The position numbers and the translations under genes were made by a program. A stretch of DNA of 17,144 nucleotides, taken from assembly GCA_002408385.1 (NCBI GenBank), contig DHSB01000113.1:1-17144 (forward strand). Direction: 5' to 3'. Every line of letters starts with the position of its first letter. Position 1 is the stretch's first letter. The stretch comes from Myxococcales bacterium UBA5297 (GTDB lineage Bacteria > Myxococcota > Myxococcia > Myxococcales > UBA5297). Below are positions 1 through 6,923 of this stretch, in pieces. The notes beneath the pieces were generated by a model that made no database searches, was not told the DNA's origin, and saw nothing but the letters and a program-made list of their open reading frames with translations.

Positions 1-32
1 ACTTTCCTGGCGCTACGGTCACCTCGAGCGGA

Positions 33-200
33 GTCGAGAGGCCTTCGGCGCCGCACAGCCCGGGTTTCGCCCGGGACCCAGAGCGATCGGTCGCAGGTTG
101 GTAGGGGCGCATGGCAATGCGCCCGTCGAGGAATCGAGTAGAGGCGCGGCCGATTCGAGGGTTCCGGGCGGCTGGCACGAAGGCCGGCGCTCGGGAATCG
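33..200. repeat. Dispersed structured repeat, copy A
   Basis: This non-coding stretch is clearly related to 6741-6880 (copy B). Shared blocks include TTCGCCCGG, GCGATCG followed by TCGCAGG, TGCGCCCGTC, AGGAATCGAG and ACGAAGGCCGG, all in the same order. Copy A folds into three hairpins: CCCGGG/CCCGGG at 59-64/70-75, GGGCGCAT/ATGCGCCC at 105-112/117-124 with a GGCA loop, and CGATTC/GAATCG at 151-156/195-200, extended inward by GAG/CTC. I see no reading frame that looks coding here. It lies beyond the 3' end of the nagB remnant. What it is (REP-like mobile repeat or RNA) is not known to me. Confidence 0.6.
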
Positions 201-239
201 TGCTGCCGCGCGAGGAAATCTCATGCGGAGAGCGGAACC

Positions 240-275
240 GGACGGAGTCGAAGAAGGCTTACTCGACGGGTCTTC
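240..275 (+). repeat. 36-nt dispersed repeat M1, copy 1
   Basis: The element starts GGACGGAGTCGAAGAAGG, then four variable bases, CTCGACG, two variable bases and TCTTC. Identical-length copies lie at 13102-13137 and 16731-16766, with 3-5 mismatches between pairs. The arms GTCGAAGAA and CTCGAC can form a short imperfect hairpin. This copy overlaps the last bases of the nagB remnant on the minus strand, whose TGA stop is at 274-276. Confidence 0.75.
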
Positions 276-1058
276 AGAGGCTCTCCCGCCCCGCGAAGCC
301 GCTGTCGGAGGCCTGAAGGTGGTAGTCCCTGAGCACCAGCCGACTCGCCGCGGCCTCGTCGAGGATGGCCGTCGCGTTCTCGTGGAGCTGCAGCGCCGAG
401 CCCGGCACGAAGGCGCTCAGCGGGCCTTCGACAGTCTTGGCGACCGCTTGGGCCTTCTGCGCCCCGAAGGCCAACAGCAGTAGGCGCCTTGCTTCCAGGA
501 TGGTGCCGACGCCCATGGTGAGCGCCCGCTGCGGCGGCCGGACGCCCGCGGGCAGCGCGCTGAAGCTCGCCGCCGCGATACTCGCGGTGAGGGGGATGAC
601 GCGCGTGCGCGACCTGAGCGACGAGCTGGGCTCGTTGAAGCGATGTGGCCGTTGACGCCGAGCCCCAGGAGCTGCAGGTCGATGCCGCCGGCCTGCCGGA
701 TCTGGTCTTCGTAGGCCTGGCACTCGAGCGCGAGCTCCCTCGCCATGCCGTCGGGGATGTGAGTACGCTCGCCGGGCACGTTGACACGGCTGAAGAGCTG
801 CTCGGCCATGTAGCGGCGCTAGGAGAGGGAATGGTCGGGCTCGAGGCCCACGTATTCGTCGAGGTTGAAGGTCGTCACCCGGCTGAAGTCGAGGCCTTCG
901 TCCCGATGCCGGCGCACGAGCTCGCGGTAGACGCCGACCGGCGTCGAGCCGGTCGCAAGGCCGAGCACCGCGTCGGGCCGGCGCTGCACGAGCGCGGCGA
1001 TGCGCTGCGCGGCGAGCCGACAGCCTTCCTCGGCGGTCTGTCTGACGAGGATTTCCAT
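274..1058 (-). pseudogene. nagB: Broken glucosamine-6-phosphate deaminase
   Basis: NagB converts glucosamine-6-phosphate to fructose-6-phosphate and ammonia. The reading starts [12 protein letters not shown] at 1058 and shows family motifs in order: [67 protein letters not shown] and GSALQLHENATAILDEAA. Two lesions interrupt it. An in-frame TAG (819-821) stands where the family has Tyr in the S-Y-x-x-[FY]-M motif; reading continues in the same frame as RRYMAEQLF. One base is missing near 640-641, just after NGHI, where a G restores NGHIGFNEP. Corrected length is about 261 residues, close to E. coli NagB (266), so nothing else is lost. The start has a good Shine-Dalgarno, GAGGAG, inside the end of the upstream deacetylase gene, four bases away. 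TAG is an ordinary stop in neighbouring genes, so recoding is unlikely. It is a recent pseudogene or carries sequence errors. Confidence 0.88.
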
Positions 1059-1062
1059 GGGG

Positions 1063-1929
1063 TCACTCCTCGCGGGCACCTGCCTCCAAGGCTCCCAGCC
1101 GCTCCGAGACCTCGTCGCGGAAGCGTGCGATGAGCCCGAGGACGTGGTCGCGAACCGACAACGACGGATCGGTGACCAGTGGGGTCAGGTCCATCGCCAG
1201 CTCGGCGAGGCTCGCCGAGTCGGTCTCGCGAGGCTGTTGGTAGGTCGCGTTGGCCCTGCGCCGGCCGAGCGTCGCGAGGTCGTAGCGCTTGCCCCCGGCG
1301 ATCTGCGACTCGAAGACGCCCATCAGCTTCTCGAAGAGCACTTCGCGCCCGCCGACGTCGAAGACGCGCTTGTCCTCGTCGTCGCGCATCCAGTCGAGGC
1401 CGCGCCAGACCTCGCAGCCGAAGACGGCGCGCGGGCGCTGCTCGACAGGCATCCGCCGCAGCGCCCGCAGCACGTGCAGACAGACCGCGACGTGCGTCTC
1501 GTGCTTGTCGGCCGGGTTGTGCGTGTAGACCACCTCCGGGCGGGTCGCTGCCAAGAGCTGGTCGAGGTCGCGGTCGAGCTCGAGGCTACGCGGCCGAATC
1601 GCCGCGCTGGAGAAGCCGAGCATCGCGAGCGCCCCGTAGTCGCCTATCGTCGCGGCCTCGCGCTGCTCGCTCTCGCGCACCTTGCGCATCTGCTCGTCCG
1701 AGAGCCCGGCGAAGCCCTCCGCGCGCGGGCTGCGAGCGCCGTCGGTCACTACCACGCCGCAGAACCAGCGGTCGGGGTTGCGGTAGCACTCAAGGATGCC
1801 GTGCCAGGTCATGAACTCGAGATCGTCGGGATGGGCGCCAACCCCGAGGTGCGTCGTGCGGCCGAGGGCAGCCGCCGGCTCGAGGCCATCGGGGACGAAG
1901 AGCGTGGCTGCGGGCTGGCTCGGCTGCAT
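1063..1929 (-). CDS. PIG-L/LmbE family zinc-dependent deacetylase
   Basis: A 288-residue protein of the PIG-L/LmbE family, which removes N-acetyl groups from sugars such as GlcNAc conjugates. The metal site is visible as AHPDDLE (His33, Asp35, Asp36) after the first beta strand, and as [11 protein letters not shown] (His143, His146) near residues 136-146, matching the family HPxDxHxxH region. I place the start at 1929 ([10 protein letters not shown]) because AAAGGAGG lies about nine bases upstream; a longer frame to 2028 begins with basic low-complexity sequence and has no such site. The gene ends four bases before the nagB start and supplies its ribosome binding site, so the two were translationally coupled. 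PIG-L and NagB domains are also found together or fused in some other bacteria (recalled, not searched), which favours an amino-sugar substrate. The exact substrate is unknown. Confidence 0.88.
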   Translation of the reverse strand: MQPSQPAATLFVPDGLEPAAALGRTTHLGVGAHPDDLEFMTWHGILECYRNPDRWFCGVVVTDGARSPRAEGFAGLSDEQMRKVRESEQREAATIGDYGALAMLGFSSAAIRPRSLELDRDLDQLLAATRPEVVYTHNPADKHETHVAVCLHVLRALRRMPVEQRPRAVFGCEVWRGLDWMRDDEDKRVFDVGGREVLFEKLMGVFESQIAGGKRYDLATLGRRRANATYQQPRETDSASLAELAMDLTPLVTDPSLSVRDHVLGLIARFRDEVSERLGALEAGAREE

Positions 1930-2079
1930 CGGCTGCTCCCTCCTTTCCCGCCCATCCTCAGGCCCCAATCGCCCGGTCTCCAGAACGCGCCTGCGCGATC
2001 CTTGCCCCTCCCGCTTCCCCTGACGCAAACACCTGTTCTCGGGGCTGACCGGGGCCTCCTTGGGTCGATTCGAGCTTCG

Positions 2080-3324
2080 CTAGGGGCCCTCGGTCGCACG
2101 CCCGATGCGTCCGGCCGGCCGAGCGAGACAACACGCGCGCTCGGTCGACTGCGCCGAGAGCACCGGCAAGCAGATCTTGAAGACCGCGCCCCCGCCGGGC
2201 CGGTCCTCGAACTCGATACTCCCCTGCTGGTTTTCGATGAGCAGCCGTGCGGTGGTCAGGCCCAAGCCGAGCCCGTTCGCCTTGGTCGTGATCAGAGGCT
2301 GGAAGAGAAAACGCTGCTGTTCGGACGAAATCCCCGGCCCGGTGTCGCGGACGCGAAGCGCGACGCAGCGGCCCTCGCGCGCCGCCTCGAAGGAGAGAAT
2401 CCCGCCCGCGGGCATGGCCTCGATGGCGTTCTGGGCAAGGTTGGTGAGCGCCTCGCGAACCTGCTCGGAATCGGCCGCCACCTGCGGCACGTCGGGCAAT
2501 TCCGAGCGGACGGTGACGTTCTCGGGCACCGACAGCGAGCCCAGAACGCGCGCGACTATCTCCGAGACGCTCACCGGCTGAGGCTGCGGCGGGCGGAAGC
2601 GAGCGTAGTCGATAAGCCCGGTGATGGTGCGGTTGGCCTTCCAGACCTCTTCGAGAATCATCGCCACCGGCCCGTCGAGGTCGGGGTCCGGCCGCGACGC
2701 GGCCAGCCGCTGCAGCAGGTAGGCGGAGTTGCTGATGATGGCCAACGGGTTGCGGATCTGGTGGGCAATGCCCCCGGCGAGCTGGCCGAGCACCGCGAGC
2801 CGCTCCTTGCGCATCAGCTCGTGCTGCGCGTCCCGCAGCGCCGCGGTGCGCTCGCGCACCCGCCGCTCAAGCTCCTCGTTGGTGCGGCGCAGCGCGTCCT
2901 CGGCGGCCTTGATCTGGCTGATGTCCTTGATGATGCCGACCAGGTACTCGATCTCGCCGGTCGGGCCGCGCAGCGGCGCCTTGGTCGTGGCGAGTACGTG
3001 GTGCCTGCCCTGCTGATCGGTGAAGGACTCGCCGTCGATGACCTGGGATTCGCCAGTGGCGAACATGTCGGTGTCCTTCCGGCGGAACCAGTCGGCCTCC
3101 TCCAGCGGAAAGAAGTCGTAGTCGTTCTTGCCGAGGATCTCGTCGCGAGGCGCGCTCATCAGCTCGCAGAACGCTTGATTGATCACCACGAAGCGAAATT
3201 GCCGGTCCTTGACGAAGATCGGGTGCGCGGTCTCGTCGATGATGCCCGCGAGAAACTGGGTGCTGATGGTGATCTCGCTCGCCAGAGCGATGCTCGTTAC
3301 TCGGTCGGGCACAGTCGCTTCCAT
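2080..3324 (-). CDS. PAS-domain sensor histidine kinase, cytoplasmic
   Basis: A 414-residue kinase with no membrane segment. A PAS domain spans about 22-142 (HPIFVKDRQFRFVVINQAF, then NDYDFF). A coiled-coil linker at 143-175 (EELERRVRERTAALRDAQHEL) leads to the dimerisation and phospho-acceptor helix with His188 in AHQIRNPL. The ATPase domain follows: N box Asn295/Asn299 (NLAQNAIEAM), G1 DTGPGIS from Asp327, and G2 GLGLGL at 351-356. All catalytic motifs look intact. The last 25 residues are a Cys/Arg-rich tail with no family counterpart. The start has a purine-rich site, GGGGGAGAGG, just upstream. No response regulator adjoins it, so it is an orphan kinase; stand-alone receivers occur at 7634-8056 and within 11979-12611. 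The deacetylase gene follows after a 150-base gap, so co-transcription is possible but unproven. The signal sensed is unknown. Confidence 0.93.
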   Translation of the reverse strand: MEATVPDRVTSIALASEITISTQFLAGIIDETAHPIFVKDRQFRFVVINQAFCELMSAPRDEILGKNDYDFFPLEEADWFRRKDTDMFATGESQVIDGESFTDQQGRHHVLATTKAPLRGPTGEIEYLVGIIKDISQIKAAEDALRRTNEELERRVRERTAALRDAQHELMRKERLAVLGQLAGGIAHQIRNPLAIISNSAYLLQRLAASRPDPDLDGPVAMILEEVWKANRTITGLIDYARFRPPQPQPVSVSEIVARVLGSLSVPENVTVRSELPDVPQVAADSEQVREALTNLAQNAIEAMPAGGILSFEAAREGRCVALRVRDTGPGISSEQQRFLFQPLITTKANGLGLGLTTARLLIENQQGSIEFEDRPGGGAVFKICLPVLSAQSTERACCLARPAGRIGRATEGP

Positions 3325-3358
3325 GTCCTCTCCCCCTTGCCGCCGCTGCCAAGGCGAT

Positions 3359-3388
3359 TCGATAGCTTACCGGTCAACACTCAGGCAA
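3359..3388 (-). promoter_or_regulatory. Putative promoter of the PAS kinase
   Basis: On the minus strand TTGCCT (3383-3388) and TATCGA (3359-3364) are 18 bases apart. This resembles a sigma-70 -35/-10 pair and would give a leader of about 28 bases before the ATG at 3324. It fits the pattern seen upstream of three other genes in the window. Sequence pattern only. Confidence 0.4.
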
Positions 3389-3455
3389 GAGCACGGCAGC
3401 CGCCGCGCGCGGTGCGCGGTATGAAGAGTGGGGCCTGCAGCAAGCGGGAGACGAG

Positions 3456-3967
3456 ATGCGAACCCGGGTCGAGGTGTTCACCAGCGGAGTCTGGCAGATG
3501 TCGAGCCTGGTGGTGCTCGAGGGCGGCGCGTGCGTGGTCGTCGACGCCGGCTTCTTCCCTCAAGAGCTGGCGGCGCTGTCGCGGTTCGTAGCCAAACGAG
3601 CCCGGGTCGAGGCGCTGGCCTTCACCCATGCGCACTGGGACCACGTCCTCGGGACGTTCGCCTACCCGGACGCGCCCGTGCTGTGCAGCGAGCCGCTGGC
3701 GCGCTGGATCGCCGAAAATGCCGAGCCGGCGCGCGCCTGTCTGGAGCGAGGCGGCCCGCTTCGACTCGCAGTGGTACGTGCAACGCCCTGCATGGAATGG
3801 CCTGGGACGCGGGTCTGCTCGGCGCGGGGTTCGGGTCGCGCTACTACACCGGAAACATCCACAACGGCTCCGCGGCCTGGCGCGCCCGCGCCGAGGGTCG
3901 CAGAGAGCGCGCCGCCGAGAGGCTTCTGATGCTGCCCGGGCGCAGAGCGCAGGCCGGAAAAGAGTGA
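3456..3967 (+). pseudogene. Decayed metallo-beta-lactamase-fold hydrolase
   Basis: The first about 95 codons read as the N-terminal half of an MBL-fold hydrolase: a strand-rich start (MRTRVEVFTSGVWQMSSLVV), VVVDAGFF, then the zinc motif FTHAHWDH (HxHxDH) and YPDAPVLCSEPLARWI. The start at 3456 has GGGAG five bases upstream. Near 3740-3750 the likely continuation EAARFDSQWYVQRP moves to another frame. The C-terminal zinc ligands of the family are absent. From about 3782 a third frame reads WDAGLLGAGFGSRYYTGN and runs to a stop at 3967. That piece looks protein-like, with a faint resemblance to the RYYTPxxH segment of spermidine synthases, but I cannot assign it. A full gene would be about 250 residues or more, so this is a frameshifted, deleted remnant, possibly joined to a fragment of another gene. 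Confidence 0.72.
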
Positions 3968-4092
3968 GCGCGTCGCGCCGCGGTGGCTTCGACTGAAAGA
4001 GGTGTCGAAGACCCTGCGAGCGACGCAAAGCTCGGGGCAAGCGCGAGGAGCGGGCCGAGATCGGGGAGGCTTCACGGCACCCCGCTGGACGG

Positions 4093-4521
4093 CTACTTCA
4101 ACAGCCGGCTCATCAAGTCCTGCTCGCGCTTCTCGATGGCGATCGAGTCGAGCACCCAGCTCACCAGATCATCGGCGATGCCCGGCTCGAAACCGAACAG
4201 GGTCGCGGCCTCGCCGACCTTCGCGCGCTCCTCGGGGGCGACTGTGCCATCGGCGCAGGCGAGCTCGGCCATCATCCGCAGGAGCAGGCCTCGCAGCTCC
4301 TTGTCCTCGACGTCCTTCGCGATCTCGGCGAGGGGCGAGGGCGACTTGAACTCGGCCTCGAGCGCGCTCAATACCCGCTCGTCGTCCGGCGAGAGGCCAA
4401 CCCCCTGGAGCACCCGCTCGAGCTCTTCGCGCTCCTCGGGCTCGACCCTTCCGTCCGCAGCGACCAGGTTCGCCATCACTCGGGCAAAGGCGAGAAGCTG
4501 ACTCTCGTTGGGTCGGTCCAT
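4093..4521 (-). CDS. TerB-like (tellurite resistance TerB family) protein
   Basis: A 142-residue, acidic, all-helical protein with the TerB fold signature. Two similar halves each carry an acidic loop: VAADGRVEPEEREELE (20-35) and ACADGTVAPEERAKV (88-102). In the TerB/DjlA N-terminal family these DG-x-E loops are thought to bind metal. I start it at 4521 because GGAGG stands five bases before that ATG and the homologous sequence begins there; the open frame continues far upstream but is an arginine-rich shadow of the opposite-strand gene. It has no membrane segment or signal peptide, so it should be cytoplasmic. No other ter genes are nearby, so a tellurite role should not be assumed; stand-alone TerB domains are common stress-linked or chaperone-associated modules of uncertain function. 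It is divergent from the gene at 4801. Confidence 0.82.
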   Translation of the reverse strand: MDRPNESQLLAFARVMANLVAADGRVEPEEREELERVLQGVGLSPDDERVLSALEAEFKSPSPLAEIAKDVEDKELRGLLLRMMAELACADGTVAPEERAKVGEAATLFGFEPGIADDLVSWVLDSIAIEKREQDLMSRLLK

Positions 4522-4562
4522 TGCGGCCTCCGGCGCGGGCGGTTGCTGGGGAAGAAGCCAGG

Positions 4563-4592
4563 AAACTAGGCCGACGCTTTCTTGGGGGTCAA
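4563..4592 (-). promoter_or_regulatory. Putative promoter of the TerB-like gene
   Basis: On the minus strand TTGACC (4587-4592) and TAGTTT (4563-4568) are separated by 18 bases, the usual sigma-70 spacing. Transcription would begin about 35 bases before the ATG at 4521. No experimental support. Confidence 0.45.
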
Positions 4593-4617
4593 GCGAGTCG
4601 GGCCGTCTTCGGGAGCG

Positions 4618-4643
4618 ATGGGAGCTCGAAAGGTGGCTCCCAT
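4618..4643. promoter_or_regulatory. Perfect inverted repeat in a divergent intergenic region
   Basis: ATGGGAGC (4618-4625) and GCTCCCAT (4636-4643) form a perfect 8-base inverted repeat around a 10-base centre. It lies just upstream of the putative TerB promoter, in the 279-base space between the divergent genes at 4521 and 4801. It could be an operator for a dimeric regulator or a simple hairpin. No regulator gene is adjacent. Confidence 0.35.
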
Positions 4644-4800
4644 GGGCATCTAGAGTCTCCAGTGGGCGGGCAACCAAGCCCCCGCCTCGTCGCGAAAGCC
4701 GGAGGCGACGGAGGGCGGTCGCGAGCCTGCACGATGATCGTCGGCCCACAGCGCAGTTCGTTGACCCTTGCGCTATCGTCGGGCCTTCGGGAGAAGAGCG

Positions 4801-5310
4801 ATGCGCCAGCGCCGGCGAGACGATCGCGGAGTCATCCAGGGCCTGTCGCTCGTGGCCTTTACCATCCTCGTCGTCGGCGCGTTCGTCGCCCTCGAGGCAG
4901 GGTGGCGTCCTTCTGGACCTGGAAGCAGCGCCCTGGCCGCAGTCGGTCGGGTGCGCAAGGCCGCCGCGGCGCTCGTCGCCGCGCGGCGCGCTCCGCTGCC
5001 GGACGTGCCCGACGGCTCCCTCGATGAGCTGGTGAGCCGGCGCTTCCTCGATGCGAAGCTCGTCGGGGGCACACTGCCCATCGAAGGCGGCGGAGCGGTG
5101 ACTCGAGTCAAATGGGTCGGCGTGCGCAACTACCGGACTTCGTACGTGGGGGTCACCGTCGAGGTGCCCACGCGCGAGGTCCTCGACGATCTGCTGGGCC
5201 GTGCCCGCCGGCAGAGCTCGCTCGCGAAGAAGCCGGTGTTCGGCCTCGGCTGCACGATGGGCGATCCGCCTGCGAAGGCGACGGGCGCCACGCTCTGCTA
5301 CGAGCTGTAG
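4801..5310 (+). CDS. Small membrane-anchored protein of unknown function
   Basis: A 169-residue protein. A strongly basic N-terminus (MRQRRRDDRG) is followed by one hydrophobic segment at about 13-34 (GLSLVAFTILVVGAFVAL), then an extracytoplasmic domain. The layout resembles a type IV pilin or pseudopilin: charged leader, Gly, hydrophobic helix, and two C-terminal cysteines (GLGCTMG and ATLCYEL) that could form a disulfide loop. It lacks the typical Glu at position 5 of the mature helix, so I do not call it a pilin. The start at 4801 is preceded by GGGAGAAGAG. An in-frame ATG at 4768 lacks a ribosome site. It lies 66 bases before the membrane histidine kinase on the same strand and could be its accessory or be co-transcribed with it. 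I do not recognise the family. Confidence 0.72.
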   Translation: MRQRRRDDRGVIQGLSLVAFTILVVGAFVALEAGWRPSGPGSSALAAVGRVRKAAAALVAARRAPLPDVPDGSLDELVSRRFLDAKLVGGTLPIEGGGAVTRVKWVGVRNYRTSYVGVTVEVPTREVLDDLLGRARRQSSLAKKPVFGLGCTMGDPPAKATGATLCYEL

Positions 5311-5338
5311 CCGGCGCCGTGGCGCGCAGACCGGCCTT

Positions 5339-5367
5339 TTGCCCGGGCAACTGCCCTGCGCTACCGT
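5339..5367 (+). promoter_or_regulatory. Putative promoter giving a near-leaderless kinase transcript
   Basis: TTGCCC (5339-5344) and TACCGT (5362-5367) are 17 bases apart. Initiation six to eight bases after the second hexamer would fall within about three bases of the ATG at 5377. No Shine-Dalgarno is visible before that ATG, which fits a leaderless message. Pattern only. Confidence 0.38.
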
Positions 5368-5376
5368 GCTCGGCCG

Positions 5377-6732
5377 ATGACTCCACGCCTCTCGCTTCGC
5401 GCACAGATCGCCGTGGCGCTCGCCGCTGCGCTGCTCATCGGCGGCCTGCTCAACGGCTTCGTCAGCCTGGCCCTGACGCAACGCGCGGCGCGCGAGGAAC
5501 TGCGGCCGTTCACGAGAGCGCTCGCGCGGCAGCTCGATGAGCGCTGCGGCGCCGACGCAGCGTGCCTCGAGCGCGTCGCCTCGGAGGCATCGAGCCGGGA
5601 GCTGCGCTTCTCGGTGCGCGAGGCGAGCCGCTCGAGCGCCGAGCGCCCGATTGCCGCGCGCCTTGGCGACGGCCGCGTTCTCGTCGCGGAAGCCGGCCCC
5701 CGGGCGCGACGCGCGGATGGCCTCGGCTCGGCGCTCGGCTCGTACTCTCTGATCAACGGGCTTATTGCCTTCGTCGTCGGCTTCTTCCTTTTCAACCGCA
5801 CGGTCGGGCGCCCGGTCGACAGGCTTGCGGACGCGGCGGAGCGCATCGGAAGGCTCGAGCTCGACGAGCCGCTCGCGGGAAGTGGAACCCTGCTCGGCAG
5901 GCTCGGCCTCGCCTTCGAGCGGATGTCGAAGGGCTTGCGGGAGGAGCGGGCGCGGGTCTCTGCGCAGATAGCCGAGCTCGAGCGGCTCAACCGGCAACTC
6001 GCCGAAGCCAAGGACTCACTCGTTCGTTCGGAAAAGCTGGCGACGACTGGGCGGTTGGCGGCCGGCGTCGCGCACGAGGTCGGCAATCCGCTCGGCGCGA
6101 TACTCGGCTACCTCGAGCTCGCGAAGCGCCGCTCGACGCCGGAGGCCCGCGGATACCTCGAACGCATCGACCGCGAGGTCGCGCGCATCGACCGCACGGT
6201 GCGCGAGCTGCTCGATTTCTCCAGACCGGCGGCCGAGGCCCTCGAGCCCCTCGACCTGGCTGCAGTGGTCAACGCCGCGGTGCGGCTTGCCTCGGTGCAC
6301 CAGCGGCTCAAGCGGCTCGAGCTCGAGGTCGAAGTGCCCGACGGCCTGAAGGTGAAGGGCGAAAGCCACCATCTGTCTCAGGTGCTCATCAACCTGCTGC
6401 TCAACGCCGCGGACGCGATGAGCGGCGCAGGCCGAATCGTCGTTCGCGCGTGTCAGGCCGACGAGCGAATCGTCGAGCTCAGCGTGCGGGACACCGGGCC
6501 AGGCATCGCTCCGGAGAACCTTCCGCGGATCTTCGATCCGTTCTTTACGACCAAAGCCCCGGGAGAAGGGACCGGTCTCGGGCTCTCCATCTGCCACCGG
6601 ATCCTCGAGTCCTTCGGAGGTGAGGTCCGCGCCGAGAATGCGCTCGAGGGCGGCGCGCTCTTCACGCTCAGACTGGTGGCTGCGCCCCGAACCGCCCCGT
6701 CGCCCACTACGAGCGAGCACAGCCCGTCCTGA
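5377..6732 (+). CDS. Membrane-bound HAMP sensor histidine kinase
   Basis: A 451-residue kinase in the inner membrane. TM1 is at about 9-33 ([20 protein letters not shown]). A periplasmic sensor region of about 85 residues contains Cys57 and Cys63. TM2 is at about 122-140 ([15 protein letters not shown]), followed by a HAMP domain ([18 protein letters not shown]) and a coiled coil. The phospho-acceptor is His233 in [16 protein letters not shown]. The ATPase domain has the N box (Asn339/Asn343, [11 protein letters not shown]), DTGPG at 372-376, FDPFFTTK and [10 protein letters not shown] at 396-405. The DHp and ATPase sequences resemble NtrB/ZraS-type kinases, which usually pair with a sigma-54 activator next door. 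No regulator follows here; downstream is a structured repeat and then opposite-strand genes. The membrane protein at 4801-5310 lies just upstream and may share its transcript. Confidence 0.94.
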   Translation: MTPRLSLRAQIAVALAAALLIGGLLNGFVSLALTQRAAREELRPFTRALARQLDERCGADAACLERVASEASSRELRFSVREASRSSAERPIAARLGDGRVLVAEAGPRARRADGLGSALGSYSLINGLIAFVVGFFLFNRTVGRPVDRLADAAERIGRLELDEPLAGSGTLLGRLGLAFERMSKGLREERARVSAQIAELERLNRQLAEAKDSLVRSEKLATTGRLAAGVAHEVGNPLGAILGYLELAKRRSTPEARGYLERIDREVARIDRTVRELLDFSRPAAEALEPLDLAAVVNAAVRLASVHQRLKRLELEVEVPDGLKVKGESHHLSQVLINLLLNAADAMSGAGRIVVRACQADERIVELSVRDTGPGIAPENLPRIFDPFFTTKAPGEGTGLGLSICHRILESFGGEVRAENALEGGALFTLRLVAAPRTAPSPTTSEHSPS

Positions 6733-6740
6733 TCGCGACG

Positions 6741-6880
6741 GTCGAGAGCCTGGGCTTCGCCCGGAACCTACGCGATCGCTCGCAGGGGCGGATAGAGCTG
6801 CGCCCGTCCAGGAATCGAGCAGATTCGCGGGCGATACGAAAGATTCCGGCGTGCGGAACGAAGGCCGGTCCTCCGGAAAG
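6741..6880. repeat. Dispersed structured repeat, copy B
   Basis: Homologous to 33-200 (copy A) in the same orientation, about 20 bases shorter near its left end. Equivalent hairpins are kept with different bases: CTGGGC/GCCCGG at 6750-6755/6759-6764 (one T-G wobble), GGGCG/CGCCC at 6786-6790/6801-6805, and TTCCGG/CCGGAA at 6844-6849/6873-6878. It fills the space between two convergent genes (ends at 6732 and 6924) and shows no coding signal. Confidence 0.6.
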
Positions 6881-6923
6881 AACCCGACTCGACCGTCACG
6901 GTCCTTCGTGCTTTCAAGCGCGA

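Noticed and set aside
819..821. Amber codon recoding (readthrough or pyrrolysine) in nagB
   Set aside because: TAG ends several neighbouring genes (4093, 6924, 11979, 15917, 16497), no recoding signal is seen, and a second lesion lies downstream in the same gene.
1000..3591. 863-codon open frame on the plus strand
   Set aside because: It lies opposite the PIG-L and PAS kinase genes, which have full family motifs on the minus strand. Its product is Arg/Leu/Ala-rich without any recognisable domain; it is a GC-driven shadow.
4522..5997. Minus-strand upstream extension of the TerB frame
   Set aside because: The extension is arginine-rich, runs opposite the membrane protein and kinase genes, and a good ribosome site plus promoter support the start at 4521.
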